Shown: positions 22,441 through 33,235, counted from the first letter of the stretch. The stretch is 64,000 bases of DNA from Timema cristinae (GCA_039000515.1 JBCFYV010009882.1:48621639-48685638); one strand, 5' to 3'. The notes: generated by a model not told the origin, from the letters alone. Made by a program: numbers and translations.

Positions 22441-25137
22441 ACTAAAGGGCTCCTTGCTGTACACCTCCTGATGGGATACAAATTGTTTCAAGTCCTTGTA
22501 TGCGCGTTTCATTGCATTAAACATAAAATTTCACATCTCTATGACCGTGTAGCTGGCCTTCTTAAACTCTTCCACGCAACCATTGGTCACTTCATAGCGT
22601 GTCTCCATGGTCTAGTGGCGGCTGATTTTGATAGGTGGTACTATCTGGATAAAAGAGAGTGCACCCGTGCCAATAACAGCCCCAGAACTGTAAGACGGTT
22701 GTGGTATCTCCAGCTTTAACAACACTGTCTACACGTTGCCCTAATACATATTCATCACGGCCGTTTCCCGCATGAATGAATGAGAAACGGTGTTGATGGG
22801 CCTCCCAGCAGAGCCATTGTACAACGACGTGTGACTGTTGGTCTGCACACCGGTAGCCCACGTTAGGGATGATACCGATGATATTATCTTTAAGATGACT
22901 TTGGCGGTAAGTCAACATGGCCACTCCTGCGATCGTACATAACTCTCTGAAAGGATCCACCTTTTCTTTCTCCATTAGCATATCTCTAAACTTTAGGCAG
23001 GCCTTCCGTAGGATCTCTACATCTTTTACACAATACAGTTCCAACTCGCTGTTAAAATCAAAGACATAATCTTCTCCGACCAACGCATCATACCACGTCT
23101 CAAATTTCCCCTTTCCCTCAACCGTCATCTTACCAATGCCGTAGTCCTTTAGTGTCAAGAGACCCCTATACCACGAGTTTTCTTTTTTATTGAGAAAATG
23201 GGGGAAATGTCCCTTGGCCAAAGACTTGTCCAAGCCGAATATCTTGGGAATCTTGGACAATGACATCGGGAGAAAGTTCAGCGAGTCAATAAAGTAGAGT
23301 GGGCCGTAATGCATGGACATGATTTTCCCACCGTTCATTATTAGCACTGGAGTCCATATTTTTAACCTCCATCATATATTTTAAAATAAAATTCCCATCA
23401 TAGCCTTTTGCATTATGGCCTAGGAGGGTGATGTCCTTAAATTTTGTTGCTTTAATTTGTTCTATAAATCCGAAAAATTGGGCCATTGTGGCATCACTCT
23501 TGAATATGTCGCCCCCATATTCAGTGCAATGATGGTCATTTATATTTATATGAATGCAGGCCTTGAAACACCTTAGTACGACACAGAGGTTAGGCTCGTG
23601 CAAGTACGTGTTGACCGCACTTGATTAAGCGTTTCTTGTCTGCATTCAAAATCATAGAACACAAACATGAAATTGCTCTTTTCCAGTGACGGCTTGGATG
23701 GGGCTTGATTCATATAGTAGAAATGACCAAAAGGAACGATATGTATTGCATACTCTAAAAAAAAAGTCTTATAACACCTGTGTGAATAATTTGATCTGTC
23801 CAAACTGAAATATTGCCCACAGACCTCACAAAACTTTTTGACATCACAGACCAATTTGTGACCTCTGCAAAAACCAGGACGTTTATGGTTATCCAAACTT
23901 GAGTGGTTTGAGAAACAACGCCCACAATCTTTACAGGTCACAGTTCGACCTCCACTGCGTACTTCTTTAGAGTAGTACACGTGGATTCAAATTTGTGCTC
24001 GTTCTTTGTGTTGAACGGCACACGGCACTCGCGGCAAAAGTACGAGCACTTAAACGCTGCTGTCAAGGATTTTATGACATCAAAATGGTTTTGCTTATCG
24101 TCGTGAAAATACAACTCAAGGTAGCCCTTAAAGGAATGTTCGGGAGGAGAAGGCCCCTCATATTGGACCTGCCTCCCCCGACGTTCCCTGAATACTGTAA
24201 TTTTGTATTTAGAAAGTTATGTTTGAAATGGTTTCAGTTCAGTGATTCCACCACCACCTTTCACAAGACTCACACGGGCATCACGGCATAAATCTTCTGC
24301 TTTGTATTTTTGAACAAAACGACCCTTTTTTATTTGTTCAAAGGTGTTCACGTCCATGCATCCTGGCTCTCTTTTAATGTCACATATAGCTTTGGCAACA
24401 ACCAATGCACGGGAAAGACAAAGTGTATCGCCGCCAATTGGAATCGTAACCATCCCTTGGTTTTTACGGCTATATGTGCTAGCGGGAGAAAGTTGATCAC
24501 ATTTATGACTATCCCTTCCGCGCAGCTCTTTAAATTGGTGTAACTTGGCATACAAAGGAGACGAATTGATGAACGAAACATTGCTTTGTAATACTCGTTC
24601 TACATTAGAAAGCACAGCCTTCGCGTCAAGCTGATCTGCTCGCCTAAATGAAACAAACACAGGTCTTGACGCGGAGTCTGTGTTGATTAATAGTAGACCT
24701 ACGTGATCCTCGGCGCTAACTACATGATCCTGGAGACGTCCAAGCAAAGCATTGATTTGCTCCTCGAGCCAGGTTTAAACGTCACGTTCACTCTCTGGCG
24801 TCCCTAATTGTATGATAAATTCATGCCCGACATATAAAAAACGCTTTAATTGCTTAATTCTATCCTCGATGATTCGAAGAGGGATGCCTTGGGACAAAGC
24901 AACACCAATCTGGTTTACCGGGCCACTAACTCCCGACTGTGTCGCCTACGATGGTCCCGTGGTCACTACCTCCATGGGTTGCGGGAGGGCTGCGGGACCC
25001 GTCTGCTTCGCCGCATTTTGGGCTCGAACACCGTCTGCCTGTCTTGTTATGAAAGTGCTCCCGCGGTGGAGTGAAGGGGTCTCACAGCCGACGGTAGTGG
25101 TGGGAGGATGGAGCCGATATTTACACCATCCATTTTA
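22441..25137 (-). pseudogene. Polinton/Maverick protein-primed DNA polymerase B, decayed and truncated
   Basis: Minus-strand frames in succession recover the N-terminal and exonuclease half of a family B polymerase (DNA_pol_B_2 type). Order: ALSQGIPLRIIEDRI; DHVGLLLINTDS..FRRADQLDAK..VLQSNVSF; GDTLCLSRALVVAKAI; a Cys motif CKDCGRCFSNHSSLDNHKR; Exo I YDFE (Asp-Glu codons at 23645-23653); Exo II HNAKGYDGNF (about 23387-23417); FIDSLNFLPMSLSKIPKIFG; Exo III YCVKDVE (23021-23032); GCYWHGC; EEFKKASYTVIEM. Breaks: stops at 24775, 24217 and about 22529, and frame changes near 23945, 23610, 23345 and 22595. Similarity ends at EPFSP, just where RDAFFGGRT should follow, so the palm motifs (SLYP, DTD) are missing. 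The first part, 24900-25137, is assigned mainly by its matching G+C-rich composition and a plausible start MDGVNIG. No other Polinton genes or long terminal repeats are seen. Confidence 0.88.
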
Positions 25138-25384
25138 ACTATAAAACAAAAAGTATGTGTTAAAGTGAATACTTTAAATATAATTGTTCCAAACATATTT
25201 TCTGCAAACTACCGCTTATTTATTTTCTCTTTAAAATGATACCAAAACATATATAATACTTTTCGATTTCAATCTACTTTTGGTCTTAATATAATGTTAC
25301 AATTATTCCTAAACATAATTGCTTAAGCTGATACCAACATTCGCAAAGTGTGTGTAATAAATACACCTGAACTCTAGATCATGT
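25138..25384. other. AT-rich spacer
   Basis: Composition falls sharply to AT-rich at about 25135, marking the outer edge of the polymerase relic. No feature. Confidence 0.5.
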
Positions 25385-25480
25385 ACAAAATACAGTCCAG
25401 GGCAGTTTATTTATCACTATGAAAGGTTAAACCTAAATTTCCCCCTGCCAGGTAATCGAACCCGGGAACCTTGGTTCAAC
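25385..25480 (-). mobile_element. SINE-E partial copy
   Basis: On the minus strand GGTTCCCGGGTTCGATTACCTGGCAGG is a B-box region. It is followed by GGTTTAACCTTTCATAGTGATAAATAAACTGCCCTGGACTGTATTTTG, parallel to the copy at 34.6 kb. The A-box side is lost. Confidence 0.6.
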
Positions 25481-25669
25481 AAACAAATATATATGGTTTT
25501 TCTCTCTTTTTAATAATCGGCTAAAACAACAATATAATTACCCCGGTTAATTATTATGCCGTTATATATTTGAATACCTCTAAGAAATAGCTGTATACTT
25601 TAAACAGATTGTAACACTAGATCTAAACTAGCCCCATTTTACTGCCCATTGGGCAGTAAGGAGCAAAAA

Positions 25670-25812
25670 AAAATCGCCTCTAAATTGAATTGCTATACCA
25701 TATGTTATTTCGATAAGTAGCCAAGTTTACCTGTAAAAATTTTTCGACTCTAAAGTGACTTGCAATGCCATCTTTTACTTCGATAAGTAACCAAGTATAA
25801 CACACTACGCTA
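25670..25812 (+). repeat. 71-bp tandem duplication
   Basis: TCTAAATTGAATTGCTATACCAT (25678) and TCTAAAGTGACTTGCAATGCCAT (25749) begin two units. Each continues T(A/T)TTTCGATAAGTA(G/A)CCAAGT. Confidence 0.8.
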
Positions 25813-26049
25813 AAGATTGAAGAAATCTAGTTTTAAATAAGGTATTGGGACACATGTCTTATCGCATATTGGTAAAAATTGCTATTGATACTAGAAAGTA
25901 ATTTTTAATGATCAGAATTAAATTTTCTATTGGTATGAATAATTTTGTTTTAGAATTAAATAAAGAAAGTTTTTTCATCGAATAATAGAATTTAATTTAA
26001 ATCCGTTACTGTTTTTCAGCTTAAAGCTCGGGTCACTTTTTATTCATAA

Positions 26050-26207
26050 AATGCGATAAACTTAAAGACTAGGACATCCACAAATCCAGCCCGCTGTCTG
26101 TTAATTGGTCAGACCGACATTTTTTTAGCCGTGTCTGGAATCGAGCTCGGGGCCGATAGTTTAGTATAAAGACATTCTATCTAATGCGCTAAGGTGGCGG
26201 TTGAATT
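26050..26207 (-). mobile_element. SINE-E copy
   Basis: On the minus strand the head CCGCCACCTTAGCGCATTAGATAGAATGTC is followed by the B-box region GCTCGATTCCAGACACGGC and the tail CAATTAACAGACAGCGGGCTGG..TGTCCTAGTC. The order is as in the 34.6 kb copy. Confidence 0.65.
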
Positions 26208-26480
26208 TGATCCAGCACATTGCAAACATGGTTAAAGTGACAATAATAATTTCCTCTCTCTTTTCTTGTTTGTAATAATAACCTTCTATACCATGAATTA
26301 AGAGCTAGTACTCTCGAAACGATCAGCTGACAAAATGTTTTGGTATGCCGGCGAAACAAAGGTGGTTTGGGGAAAGAGAGGACGTGGATAACTCTTGCGT
26401 AATAAGCTGTCTATTTCCAACCTAATGGCTATAGTATATTTACTCGTAGACGGTGCTAAAATATATAATGTCAAACTTAC

Positions 26481-26750
26481 ATATCAGCTGGTCTATCACG
26501 TCCAATTCACCCCATTCATCAAGGATAGAATTTACGCTAGCATCGGTAGGGTCCTGGGGGCTGAAGGCTGATGGAGGCGTGAGGATGTCGTAGCTGTGAA
26601 ATGCATTGACCGCTTCTAGAATCGGTGCAGGTACATAGCCCATCGCTTCGCCGCTTTCAAAAGACGGCGCACGCACACATGTGGCTAAGCCCTCTGAAGG
26701 AGCCACGTGGTCCCTCAGGCCAGCATTAAACTTATATGAATCCCAGTAGT
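26481..26750 (-). CDS. Internal exon of an unidentified protein-coding gene
   Basis: On the minus strand TTAATTGATTTCAG ends at 26751, and the exon ends at ATAT before GTAAGTTT (GT at 26480-26479), a near-consensus donor. The exon is 270 bp, exactly 90 codons. It starts with the last two bases of a codon and ends with the first base of the next, so both introns are phase 1 and the exon is symmetric. The open frame reads DYWDSYKFNAGLRDHVAPSE near its start and SILDEWGELDVIDQLI at its end. It is acidic, rich in Pro and Ser, with no Cys motif or membrane segment. Composition is richer in G and C than the flanks, there is no stop, and no second copy is in the window. I do not recognise the family and found no partner exon nearby. 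The neighbours are repeats, so this is probably one exon between long introns. Confidence 0.6.
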
Positions 26751-26799
26751 CTGAAATCAATTAAATACTTATTAATTACTATCGTGAGAGAAAAAACCA

Positions 26800-26960
26800 C
26801 TCGCCAATCACTCTCAAATCCATAACAGGACGCTAATCACCCATGGACCAGTCCCCATCCACCAGGAAAATTCCGTTCTAGTTAAAAGCTCTAAAGGGTC
26901 CAGGCTACCCAGTGCTACCGACGCAGCAGGTAGAGGGGGTGGGTTTTCTTGAAAGTCTGT
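26800..26960. other. G+C-richer spacer by candidate exon
   Basis: Sequence from CGCCAATCACTCTCAAATCC to GGTAGAGGGGGTGGG is less AT-rich than usual, but has no open frame or splice pair that I can support. It may be upstream intronic sequence. Confidence 0.3.
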
Positions 26961-27201
26961 CAAAGGAACAAATACCACTGTACACCAAAGACGTAATAAT
27001 TAAAATAGTTACCATTAAAACTTACAAAACGTTTTAAACATAACTGATTTTAGCCAATTTTCCAGCATGTCGAAACTCATTGATATTTACTAGCAACAAT
27101 TATTAATTATAATGACATAATATAATAATTTCAAGGTCTATTTATAGTCACTTCAATGGGGTGTGCTGCATATAAAGGTGGTGGCTTCTTATTGGTCGAT
27201 A

Positions 27202-28532
27202 TACGAGGTATGGCTATTAAATAACCGGACTGAAGTCATAACACCTTTTATTCATCACCAATTAGAGAAGAAGTTTTATGGTCTTCAATGTACTCCCCTT
27301 GGCGATCCCTACACCGCTCCATACGACGTTTTCATTGTTGAAAGCAGTGCTGGAGGTCCTCTTCTGTCAGCTGGTTGAGAATCTCCGTCGCTTTTGCTTT
27401 AACCGCTTCCACACTTTCAAATCTTGTCCCTTTCAGCGCCAACTTGACCTTGGGAAATAGAAAAAAGTCACAGGGGGCAAGGTTGGGTGATTAAGGTGGA
27501 TGTTCCAACATGGTGATGCCGTATTTTGTGAGGAACGCTTTCACAGACAAGGTAGAATGGGCTGGTGCATTGTCTTGGTGAAGGATCCAGGACTTGGTCT
27601 TCCACAAATCGGGTCTTCGTCTTCTCAAACGCTCACGTAGGGCCGTCAAAACCTCGATGTAGAAATGTTGATTGACCATCTGACCCTTGGGTACTCAGTG
27701 AACGTAGACAATGCCACGAATGTTGAAAAAGACAATCATCATTGCTTTGAATTTGGATTTGCTCATCCTGGCTTTTTTTTTTACCTTGGTGAGCTTAGGC
27801 TCTTCCAATGCATGGATTGCCTCTTTGTTTCGGGATCGTAAGTAAAAAACCACGATTCATCACAATTAATCACATTGTCTAACAAATCCGGATCAGTGGC
27901 GATGTTGTTTAGGATGTAAGTACAATTGTTCTGTCTTGATTCCTTTTGCTCGGGAGTTAGGAGTTTCGGCACCATTTTTGCGCAAACCTTCCGCATGTTA
28001 AATGATTCATGCAAAATCTGTCTAACACTTTCTTTGTCGATTCCTGTAATTTCAGCAAGCCCTCGGATGCTCAGATGACGATTAGCGCGGATTAATTTAC
28101 CGATTTTTTCAATGTTTTCATCCGTTTTTGACGTTGAGGGCTGTCCTGGCCGCCGATCGTCTTCGATCGTTTCACCCCCTTCTTTAAACCGTTTAAACCA
28201 CTCAAAAACTTGTGTGCGGGATAAACATTCATTCCCGTAGACTTCTTTCAACATTGCATAAGCTTCTGTGGCAGATTTATCTAGTTTAACAAGAAACTTG
28301 AGGTTTGCCCGTTGCTCCATCTGACCACTTGGCATTTTTCCGACGCGCCACTAGTGCGTATACTAATTCAATCATCAACTGCTACAATCAAACTGAGTGA
28401 TCTGCTGGCTTGTCTAGTGAGCTCAGGGTGGGGGAAGGACCATCAGACACAGTCATGTTCAAACATGTCGCGGCACTCTCGCAGTTTGCTGGGAGCAGCA
28501 TCAGTCCGATTATTTAATAGCTACACCTCGTA
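27202..28532 (-). mobile_element. Mariner transposon, structurally complete
   Basis: Terminal inverted repeats CGAGGTATGGCTATTAAATA (27204 on) and, inverted, CGAGGTGTAGCTATTAAATA (ending 28530) extend for about 29 bp (through ..CCGGACTGA / ..TCGGACTGA). They are flanked by TA at 27202-27203 and 28531-28532, the Tc1/mariner target. The element is 1327 bp, the usual mariner length. It contains one transposase gene, now broken. Confidence 0.96.
27248..28335 (-). pseudogene. Mariner transposase, DD34D, inactivated
   Basis: The product cuts and pastes its own element by binding the terminal repeats. The N-terminal half is open for 184 codons from 28335 (MEQRANLKFLVKLDKSATEA is preceded by a short MPSGQ leader). 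It carries two helix-turn-helix regions, and the motif EWFKRFKEG..DDRRPGQPSTS in between. The three catalytic Asp codons are intact: CDESW (27859), HQDNAPAH (27572) and APCDFFLFP (27467), with 34 residues between the last two. Breaks: a frame change at a run of ten A/T (27773-27782) with a stop beside it, and stops at 27695, 27491 and 27332, where the family normally has Trp, Tyr and Trp. The natural end is at 27248. The subfamily is not assigned. Confidence 0.95.
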
Positions 28533-28559
28533 TTGTTTCCACATAGGTGATTGAACGAG

Positions 28560-29215
28560 CCTGAGCTATTTACAGTTATCTGGCATTCGCGCTAGCTCTC
28601 CCACCGAGAATGGACGTCTTTCTCCGATTCTGGCTAGAGGGATCCTATATACCATGAAGGACCGTCGGTAATGTTTATTTTTCCAACAGTGCAAATGTGG
28701 GTACACATCTCGTCTTATGACAGGAGAAGGTAAGGGATTCAAGTCCCTGTAAGGTCAACAAACGCTAATTATAACTAAAAGCTTAAATAATAGCTTTGGC
28801 TGTTTTCACATTTCAGCCCTGCACAAATGACGGTACATCACTAATTTTATTATTCTGTCTTTCTCTATCATTCGGTAAAAGGTATCCAGATTGTTTTGGA
28901 GGGTTCTATTCTCCCCTCTTGCTCATTTGTCAATGACGTGCAAATGTGGTTACACATCTCGCCCTTTGGCGTAAGGAGAAAGGGGTTTATGTCTGTTAGA
29001 GGACAACAAACGCTAATTACCTCACATTTCATACCCTGGCAAATGCTGTTACACATTTCGCCTGGTCAAAATCAGCTCTTATCTCACGCTTACTTGAAGA
29101 GCTTAGTTCTAATCCCTGTCTTGCGTATGTACTGAGGCTGGTTTCCTCCCTAATTGTCTATGGCTGGGCCCCTGATGGGTAGTAAGATGCAGTTCTAAAT
29201 ACTGATAAGCTTAAC
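28560..29215 (+). repeat. Composite repeat with three CAAATG..ACACAT modules
   Basis: GTGCAAATGTGGGTACACATCTCG (28690), GTGCAAATGTGGTTACACATCTCG (28939) and GGCAAATGCTGTTACACATTTCG (29038) start similar modules. The first two continue to GG(G/A)TT(C/T)A(A/T)GTC and then AACAAACGCTAATTA. The end, CCCTGATGGGTAGTAAGATGCAG (about 29172), resembles the shared SINE tail. This looks like a rearranged SINE-related cluster rather than a gene. Confidence 0.5.
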
Positions 29216-29315
29216 TTAGTGGTTGTTAGCAGGGAGGTAGGGGGTATTTAATCCAGGTCGACCGTGTCGTTAGGCCTTCACACAAATTCAAGTACATTTT
29301 ATATCTTGTTCACCC

Positions 29316-29556
29316 TTGATATTACTTACGAGTTTATGTACTTAGTTATATATTATTTCGTCAAAATATAGTTGAGAACATTAAAATCATGTTACTGAAT
29401 TCAATATTACCTATGAACTAATTTAAGGGTTATATGTTATTTCGCCAAAATATAGTTGCGAACATTAAATTCAAGTTACTCAATTTAATATTACCTATGA
29501 ATTAATGCAAGTGTTATATATTATTCTGTCAAAATATAGATGAGAACATTAAATTA
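29316..29556 (+). repeat. 84-bp tandem repeat (about three units)
   Basis: CAAAATATAG(T/A)TG(A/C)GAACATTAAA begins at 29362, 29446 and 29530. The units share AATATTAC(C/T)TA(T/C)GA and TATAT(A/G)TTATT. Confidence 0.9.
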
Positions 29557-29849
29557 TTTTTTTTGTTGTTATAAGTGGCTCGAGGAATAAAACGGTTGTT
29601 TATTTTTTTTACTTTATACTTGGTAGTAATCTACCGTCATAATGCATTTTATAATAATTTTTGTATACTTGCATCTATGATCGCATGGTCAAAGGCGTCA
29701 CTAGACGGCCGGAAACAGAGTGATCAACGTTTGAATCAAATGCGGGTATACATTCTACCTGTTCTAGAAAAACCTGGTTGACCGGTAAAATTGTAGTTGT
29801 GCAGGAATTACGGCCGTTCTAACAAACATTAGCTGTTCTAAAGATATCC

Positions 29850-29905
29850 CGGTGTGCACGCAGTCTAAATGTCAGGCTAATCTAATTCTGGTGGGGGAAA
29901 ATCAA
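29850..29905 (+). mobile_element. SINE-D head fragment
   Basis: CCCGGTGTGCACGCAGTCTAAATGTCAGGCTAATC resembles the SINE-D head at 44650 (GGTGGGCACGCAGTCTATATGTCAAGC). The rest is not continued. Confidence 0.5.
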
Positions 29906-29931
29906 ATCCTTGGTCCCAGAGTGGGCATTAG

Positions 29932-30061
29932 AAAGCACATTTAAACCTGTAGCCTTCAGAAGGCCACAACCGATGCGCCAAGCAGCCTTGGGGCTGGGAG
30001 GAAAGCACATCTGAACCAGCGACCTTCAGAAGGTCACGACCGATGCACCAAGTGGCCTTGA
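29932..30061 (+). repeat. 70-bp tandem duplication
   Basis: AAAGCACATTTAAACCTGTAG..CTTCAGAAGGCCACAACC and AAAGCACATCTGAACCAGCG..CTTCAGAAGGTCACGACC are 70 bp apart. CCGATGC(G/A)CCAAG is shared. Confidence 0.92.
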
Positions 30062-30119
30062 GTATTCATGACTCTTCAACAGGGTCGTTGCCACACTCTT
30101 TCGATATTTATAACAAGTT

Positions 30120-30588
30120 ACGGTTGTTGCAACATCTGACGATCCCAACAGGAGGAGGGGTATGATGAAGTGAGGGGAAGGGGATGAAGTGAAAGACCGT
30201 CAAACAGAGTCATGTGAGAGGGAGAAGTCAGTGTAACTTAGTTGGTTCTGTGCCGTGGCGATGTAAGGAGGGTGAGGAGTGAGGGAAAAAGTGAAAGGGG
30301 TCGGCCGGGAACCATTTCTCACACTCTTAGCTTAGCGGTCGGCCAGAGAAGATACTCCCAGCGCTCACTAGCGATGCAAAGGGAGGAGCACCCTACACCG
30401 TGTACTGCACGCCAATAAATAAAAAAACTCCAACACCCGTCCCAATCCTACGACAATAAATTACCCACACCAATAAAAAACTCCAACGGCCTGTCCGAAT
30501 CCTAACTAGACATAAAAAAACAAGCTTGGACAAGAATAAACCGCTGAAAGGTGGTCAGGGGAGGGGGAGAGGAGGGAAAACCAACCAG
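30120..30588. other. Purine-rich, G+C-rich unique segment
   Basis: Runs such as GATGAAGTGAGGGGAAGGGG, GGGAGAAGTCAG, GGTCGGCCGGGAACC, and paired CCAATAAA..AACTCCAAC phrases (30410-30500) differ from the surroundings. There is no open frame of note. The origin is unknown; it could be part of a larger repeat or a regulatory island. Confidence 0.35.
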
Positions 30589-30690
30589 AGAGCAACAACA
30601 ACATTACGTAACAACCATTCAGAGAGCGACAACAATATTGCGTAGCAATAAATCATAGAGCGACAACAACATTGCGTAATCATCACAATA
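30586..30690 (+). repeat. About 35-bp tandem repeat, three units
   Basis: AGAG(A/C)(G)CAACAACAACATTACGTAA, AGAGCGACAACAATATTGCGTAG and AGAGCGACAACAACATTGCGTAA begin near 30588, 30623 and 30657. Confidence 0.8.
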
Positions 30691-30708
30691 CACACACTCT
30701 CCACGTCT

Positions 30709-30728
30709 GGGTCAAAGGTCAAAGGTGA
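30709..30728 (+). promoter_or_regulatory. Three direct AGGTCA-like half sites (DR1 spacing)
   Basis: GGGTCAAAGGTCAAAGGTGA contains three hexamers with one-base spacing, the pattern bound by DR1 nuclear receptors such as HNF4 or RXR dimers. No adjacent promoter or gene is evident, so function is unproven. Confidence 0.25.
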
Positions 30729-31016
30729 AACTGGAATCGGTGGTCCTGCTAGGTAGTGGCTTCTGCTTTTAAAGACATAGTAATATTGGTTATTTTATAC
30801 AAATTAAATATTAATGGACAAAAAATTGGTATATGATCATTTTAAAATATTTAAATAGTAGTAAATTACAAAATAAATAAAAAACTGACAATTTGAATAA
30901 CATTTTATACTTTGTTCACAGTGAGATATAAAACATGTTAACAAATAATTTAAATGGACCCGTATATAATCAATAATATAAATCAAAATGATGTGTTTCA
31001 CTTCCCAGAGACCCAC

Positions 31017-31270
31017 TTCTGTGGCTGCATGGTATAAGGCGTTTCTCAATCATTAGACTAGACTGACTATGACGGGGAGATCGAGATTCGAATTTCGGTT
31101 GGGTATTCTGAGTTTCTTTCCAAAACTGTTTTTCACTTTCTCTCGCTTCACGCAAATGTGGGTACCCTTCCAATTAATATAACCTTTCCCATCCCTATGA
31201 CTATAGGAGTAGGCCTAATTAATTCATGAGCGTATAACCCAAACGGGTAGTAAGGCGAGGTGCTAAAAAA
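31017..31270 (+). mobile_element. SINE-C, full length
   Basis: The head TCTGTGGCTGCATGGTATAAGGCG, the B box GAGATTCGAATTTCGGTTGGG (31081-31101), CACGCAAATGTGGGTACCC and the tail GCGTATAACCCAAACGGGTAGTAAGGCG are all present. Confidence 0.88.
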
Positions 31271-31550
31271 TCTTTATAAGGGAATATATTTGAGAAATGT
31301 GCCAAGAGAGGGATTCAAACCATGACATTTGACCTGACGCACCTGCTCTATAAGCCAATCCATTCCATAATTTGTACAAGCACAATATGTATACCTTTGT
31401 GAATACATCTTACAAGACTCAATTACGAGCACTGGAACTTCTTTGTCGTAGAGTGGGGGGAAGTGGCAAAATTATGTTATGTTCTGGGTTAAGTTAAGTT
31501 GAATTATAAACCGCCCTAAAGGAGGAAAGTAGGATAAAAGTCTTGCTTTT

Positions 31551-31800
31551 AATAACACCGCATCTTACTACTCGTTCTTATTATACGCTTATGTAATATT
31601 AACGCTAATGTATTAGGGATAAGGAAGGTTAAATTTAGAGAAATCGTACCCGCATTCATTTGGAAGGAGTGTGGAAAACCCTTGATAAATTAAAACACTC
31701 TCAGTACACCTGACTGAGATTTGAGCCCAAATTTCCACGTCATTAGTAAACTAGTCTATTTTAAGAGTGGTGCCTTAGACCATTCTACCACTGAAACGTG
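31551..31800 (-). mobile_element. SINE-C, full length
   Basis: The tail AACACCGCATCTTACTACTCG starts at 31554. The body and B-box region GAGATTTGAGCCCAAATTTCC lie near 31709. The head on the minus strand is TTCAGTGGTAGAATGGTCTAAGGC (31770-31795). Confidence 0.82.
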
Positions 31801-32850
31801 TGACGTATATGTTAAGAGGAGTGTTAAGAAAGGAATCAACACAATTTTGTCACAGTTCACAGTGAATCTTGTACGGGTCAAGTACAATGTAGCAATTATT
31901 CAAGAATTGTTGGATTTGAAAACAATTTATTAACTTAGGTAATAATGCATTTTTCTTAAACATTCAGGTAGTTTCCATTATTTAGAATTATAAATAAAAA
32001 ATCTTCATCTTATAATGTTGCACATTTATTTTATTTTAATTAAATAAAAATAAGTACAAACGTTCTTAATTTTAGAAAAAAAATGCTTCACTGTAGCAAC
32101 CCATTTAGTTTTAATAATCATAGGAAGGGTGAAAGAGGAGGGGGTATCTTTTTTTCTCGTTTTTTAACTTTTACCATTTTACATGATTTTCTAATTTAAA
32201 AAAATTATAACACTTTTAAATTTAAATAAATTTTGTGAACTAAAGTTTAGGAACCACTGAACATACTAATTCTGTTAGGTTTCAATTGGGTATAACTAAA
32301 TTTGAAATTTACTTAATGTGGGCATCACCCATGTAAATTACAAGTCTTAACTTTGTGTTTTATTGTGAGCTCTTCTTAGTATATTCTCTACGTTATCTCC
32401 GAAAAAGGTGGATGAGCTGTTCTAAAACACTTGGGCTCGTCATGCACTCACGCTCTGGCGATGATTTTGAGAACTTGATCTCATTAGCTGTAGGCTACTC
32501 CACCAGGTCTGCAGAGTTTAATACATGGCCTCTGATTAATAGGAGGATTAAGTAGGGTTGGGAACATTTCATTCTCTCTCGATAAATTTAGTTAGGGCGT
32601 TAACAAAGTCTTTCACTTTTGTGATGAAAGCCTAAATTTCATTAAGAGATCCAGAAAATCATTCACTAAATTGCCAGATAATTTGGAATGTGAAGAAACA
32701 AAGTAAGAGTGAAAGAATGTTTTACAAAATTACATAAATGTCGAAGCATTTCGGCATATTTGCATGAGAGGGGAAGCATGCTCGGCATAACTTCATAGGA
32801 ACTGTACCATGGTCAACACAGCTTCCTATGAGCTGAATAATACGTTGAAT
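31801..32850. other. Spacer without supported genes
   Basis: Mostly AT-rich. The 66-codon plus frame at 32355-32555 lies over a slightly G+C-richer patch but has no recognised motif. Confidence 0.4.
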
Positions 32851-32966
32851 ACATTCACAGGAGCGGGAGAATGTTCTACATACATTCACAGGAGCTGGCG
32901 AATGCTCTATATATATCCACAGGAGCTGGAGAATGCTCTCCATACATTCTCAAGAGCTGGAGAATG

Positions 32967-33013
<47 letters not shown>

Positions 33014-33235
33014 CAGGAGCTTAAGAATGCTCTGCACACATTCACAGGAGCTGGAGAATGCTCTACACACATTCACAGGAGCTGGAGATTGTTCTACATA
33101 CATTTTGAGAGTGCTCTAGATAAAATCATGGAAGATAGAGAATGCTCTACATAAATTCTTAGGAAATGAAAAATGCTCGAATAATTAAATTCACAGGAAT
33201 AGGAGAATGTTTGACATAAATTTCTAGGAGCTGGT
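32851..33235 (+). repeat. 31-bp minisatellite interrupted by (TA)n
   Basis: Units begin at 32851, 32882, 32913 and 32944 (ACATTCACAGGAGCTGGAGA.. theme), then a pure TA run at 32968-33010, then further units at 33038, 33069 and 33100 and more decayed ones to about 33235. The TA run has grown from the ..CTATATAT.. part of a unit. Three different open frames through it are artefacts of the 31-bp period. Confidence 0.93.

Noticed and set aside
24310..24543. Plus-strand open frames opposite the polymerase relic
   Set aside because: They are antisense shadows of the decayed polymerase, which alone carries recognisable motifs.
22441..25137. Complete Polinton element
   Set aside because: No integrase, ATPase, protease or capsid genes and no long terminal inverted repeats were found; only part of the polymerase gene remains.
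32809..33154. Three overlapping open frames with LENALHTF-type repeats
   Set aside because: A 31-bp period cycles through all frames and keeps them open; the peptides only reflect the minisatellite.
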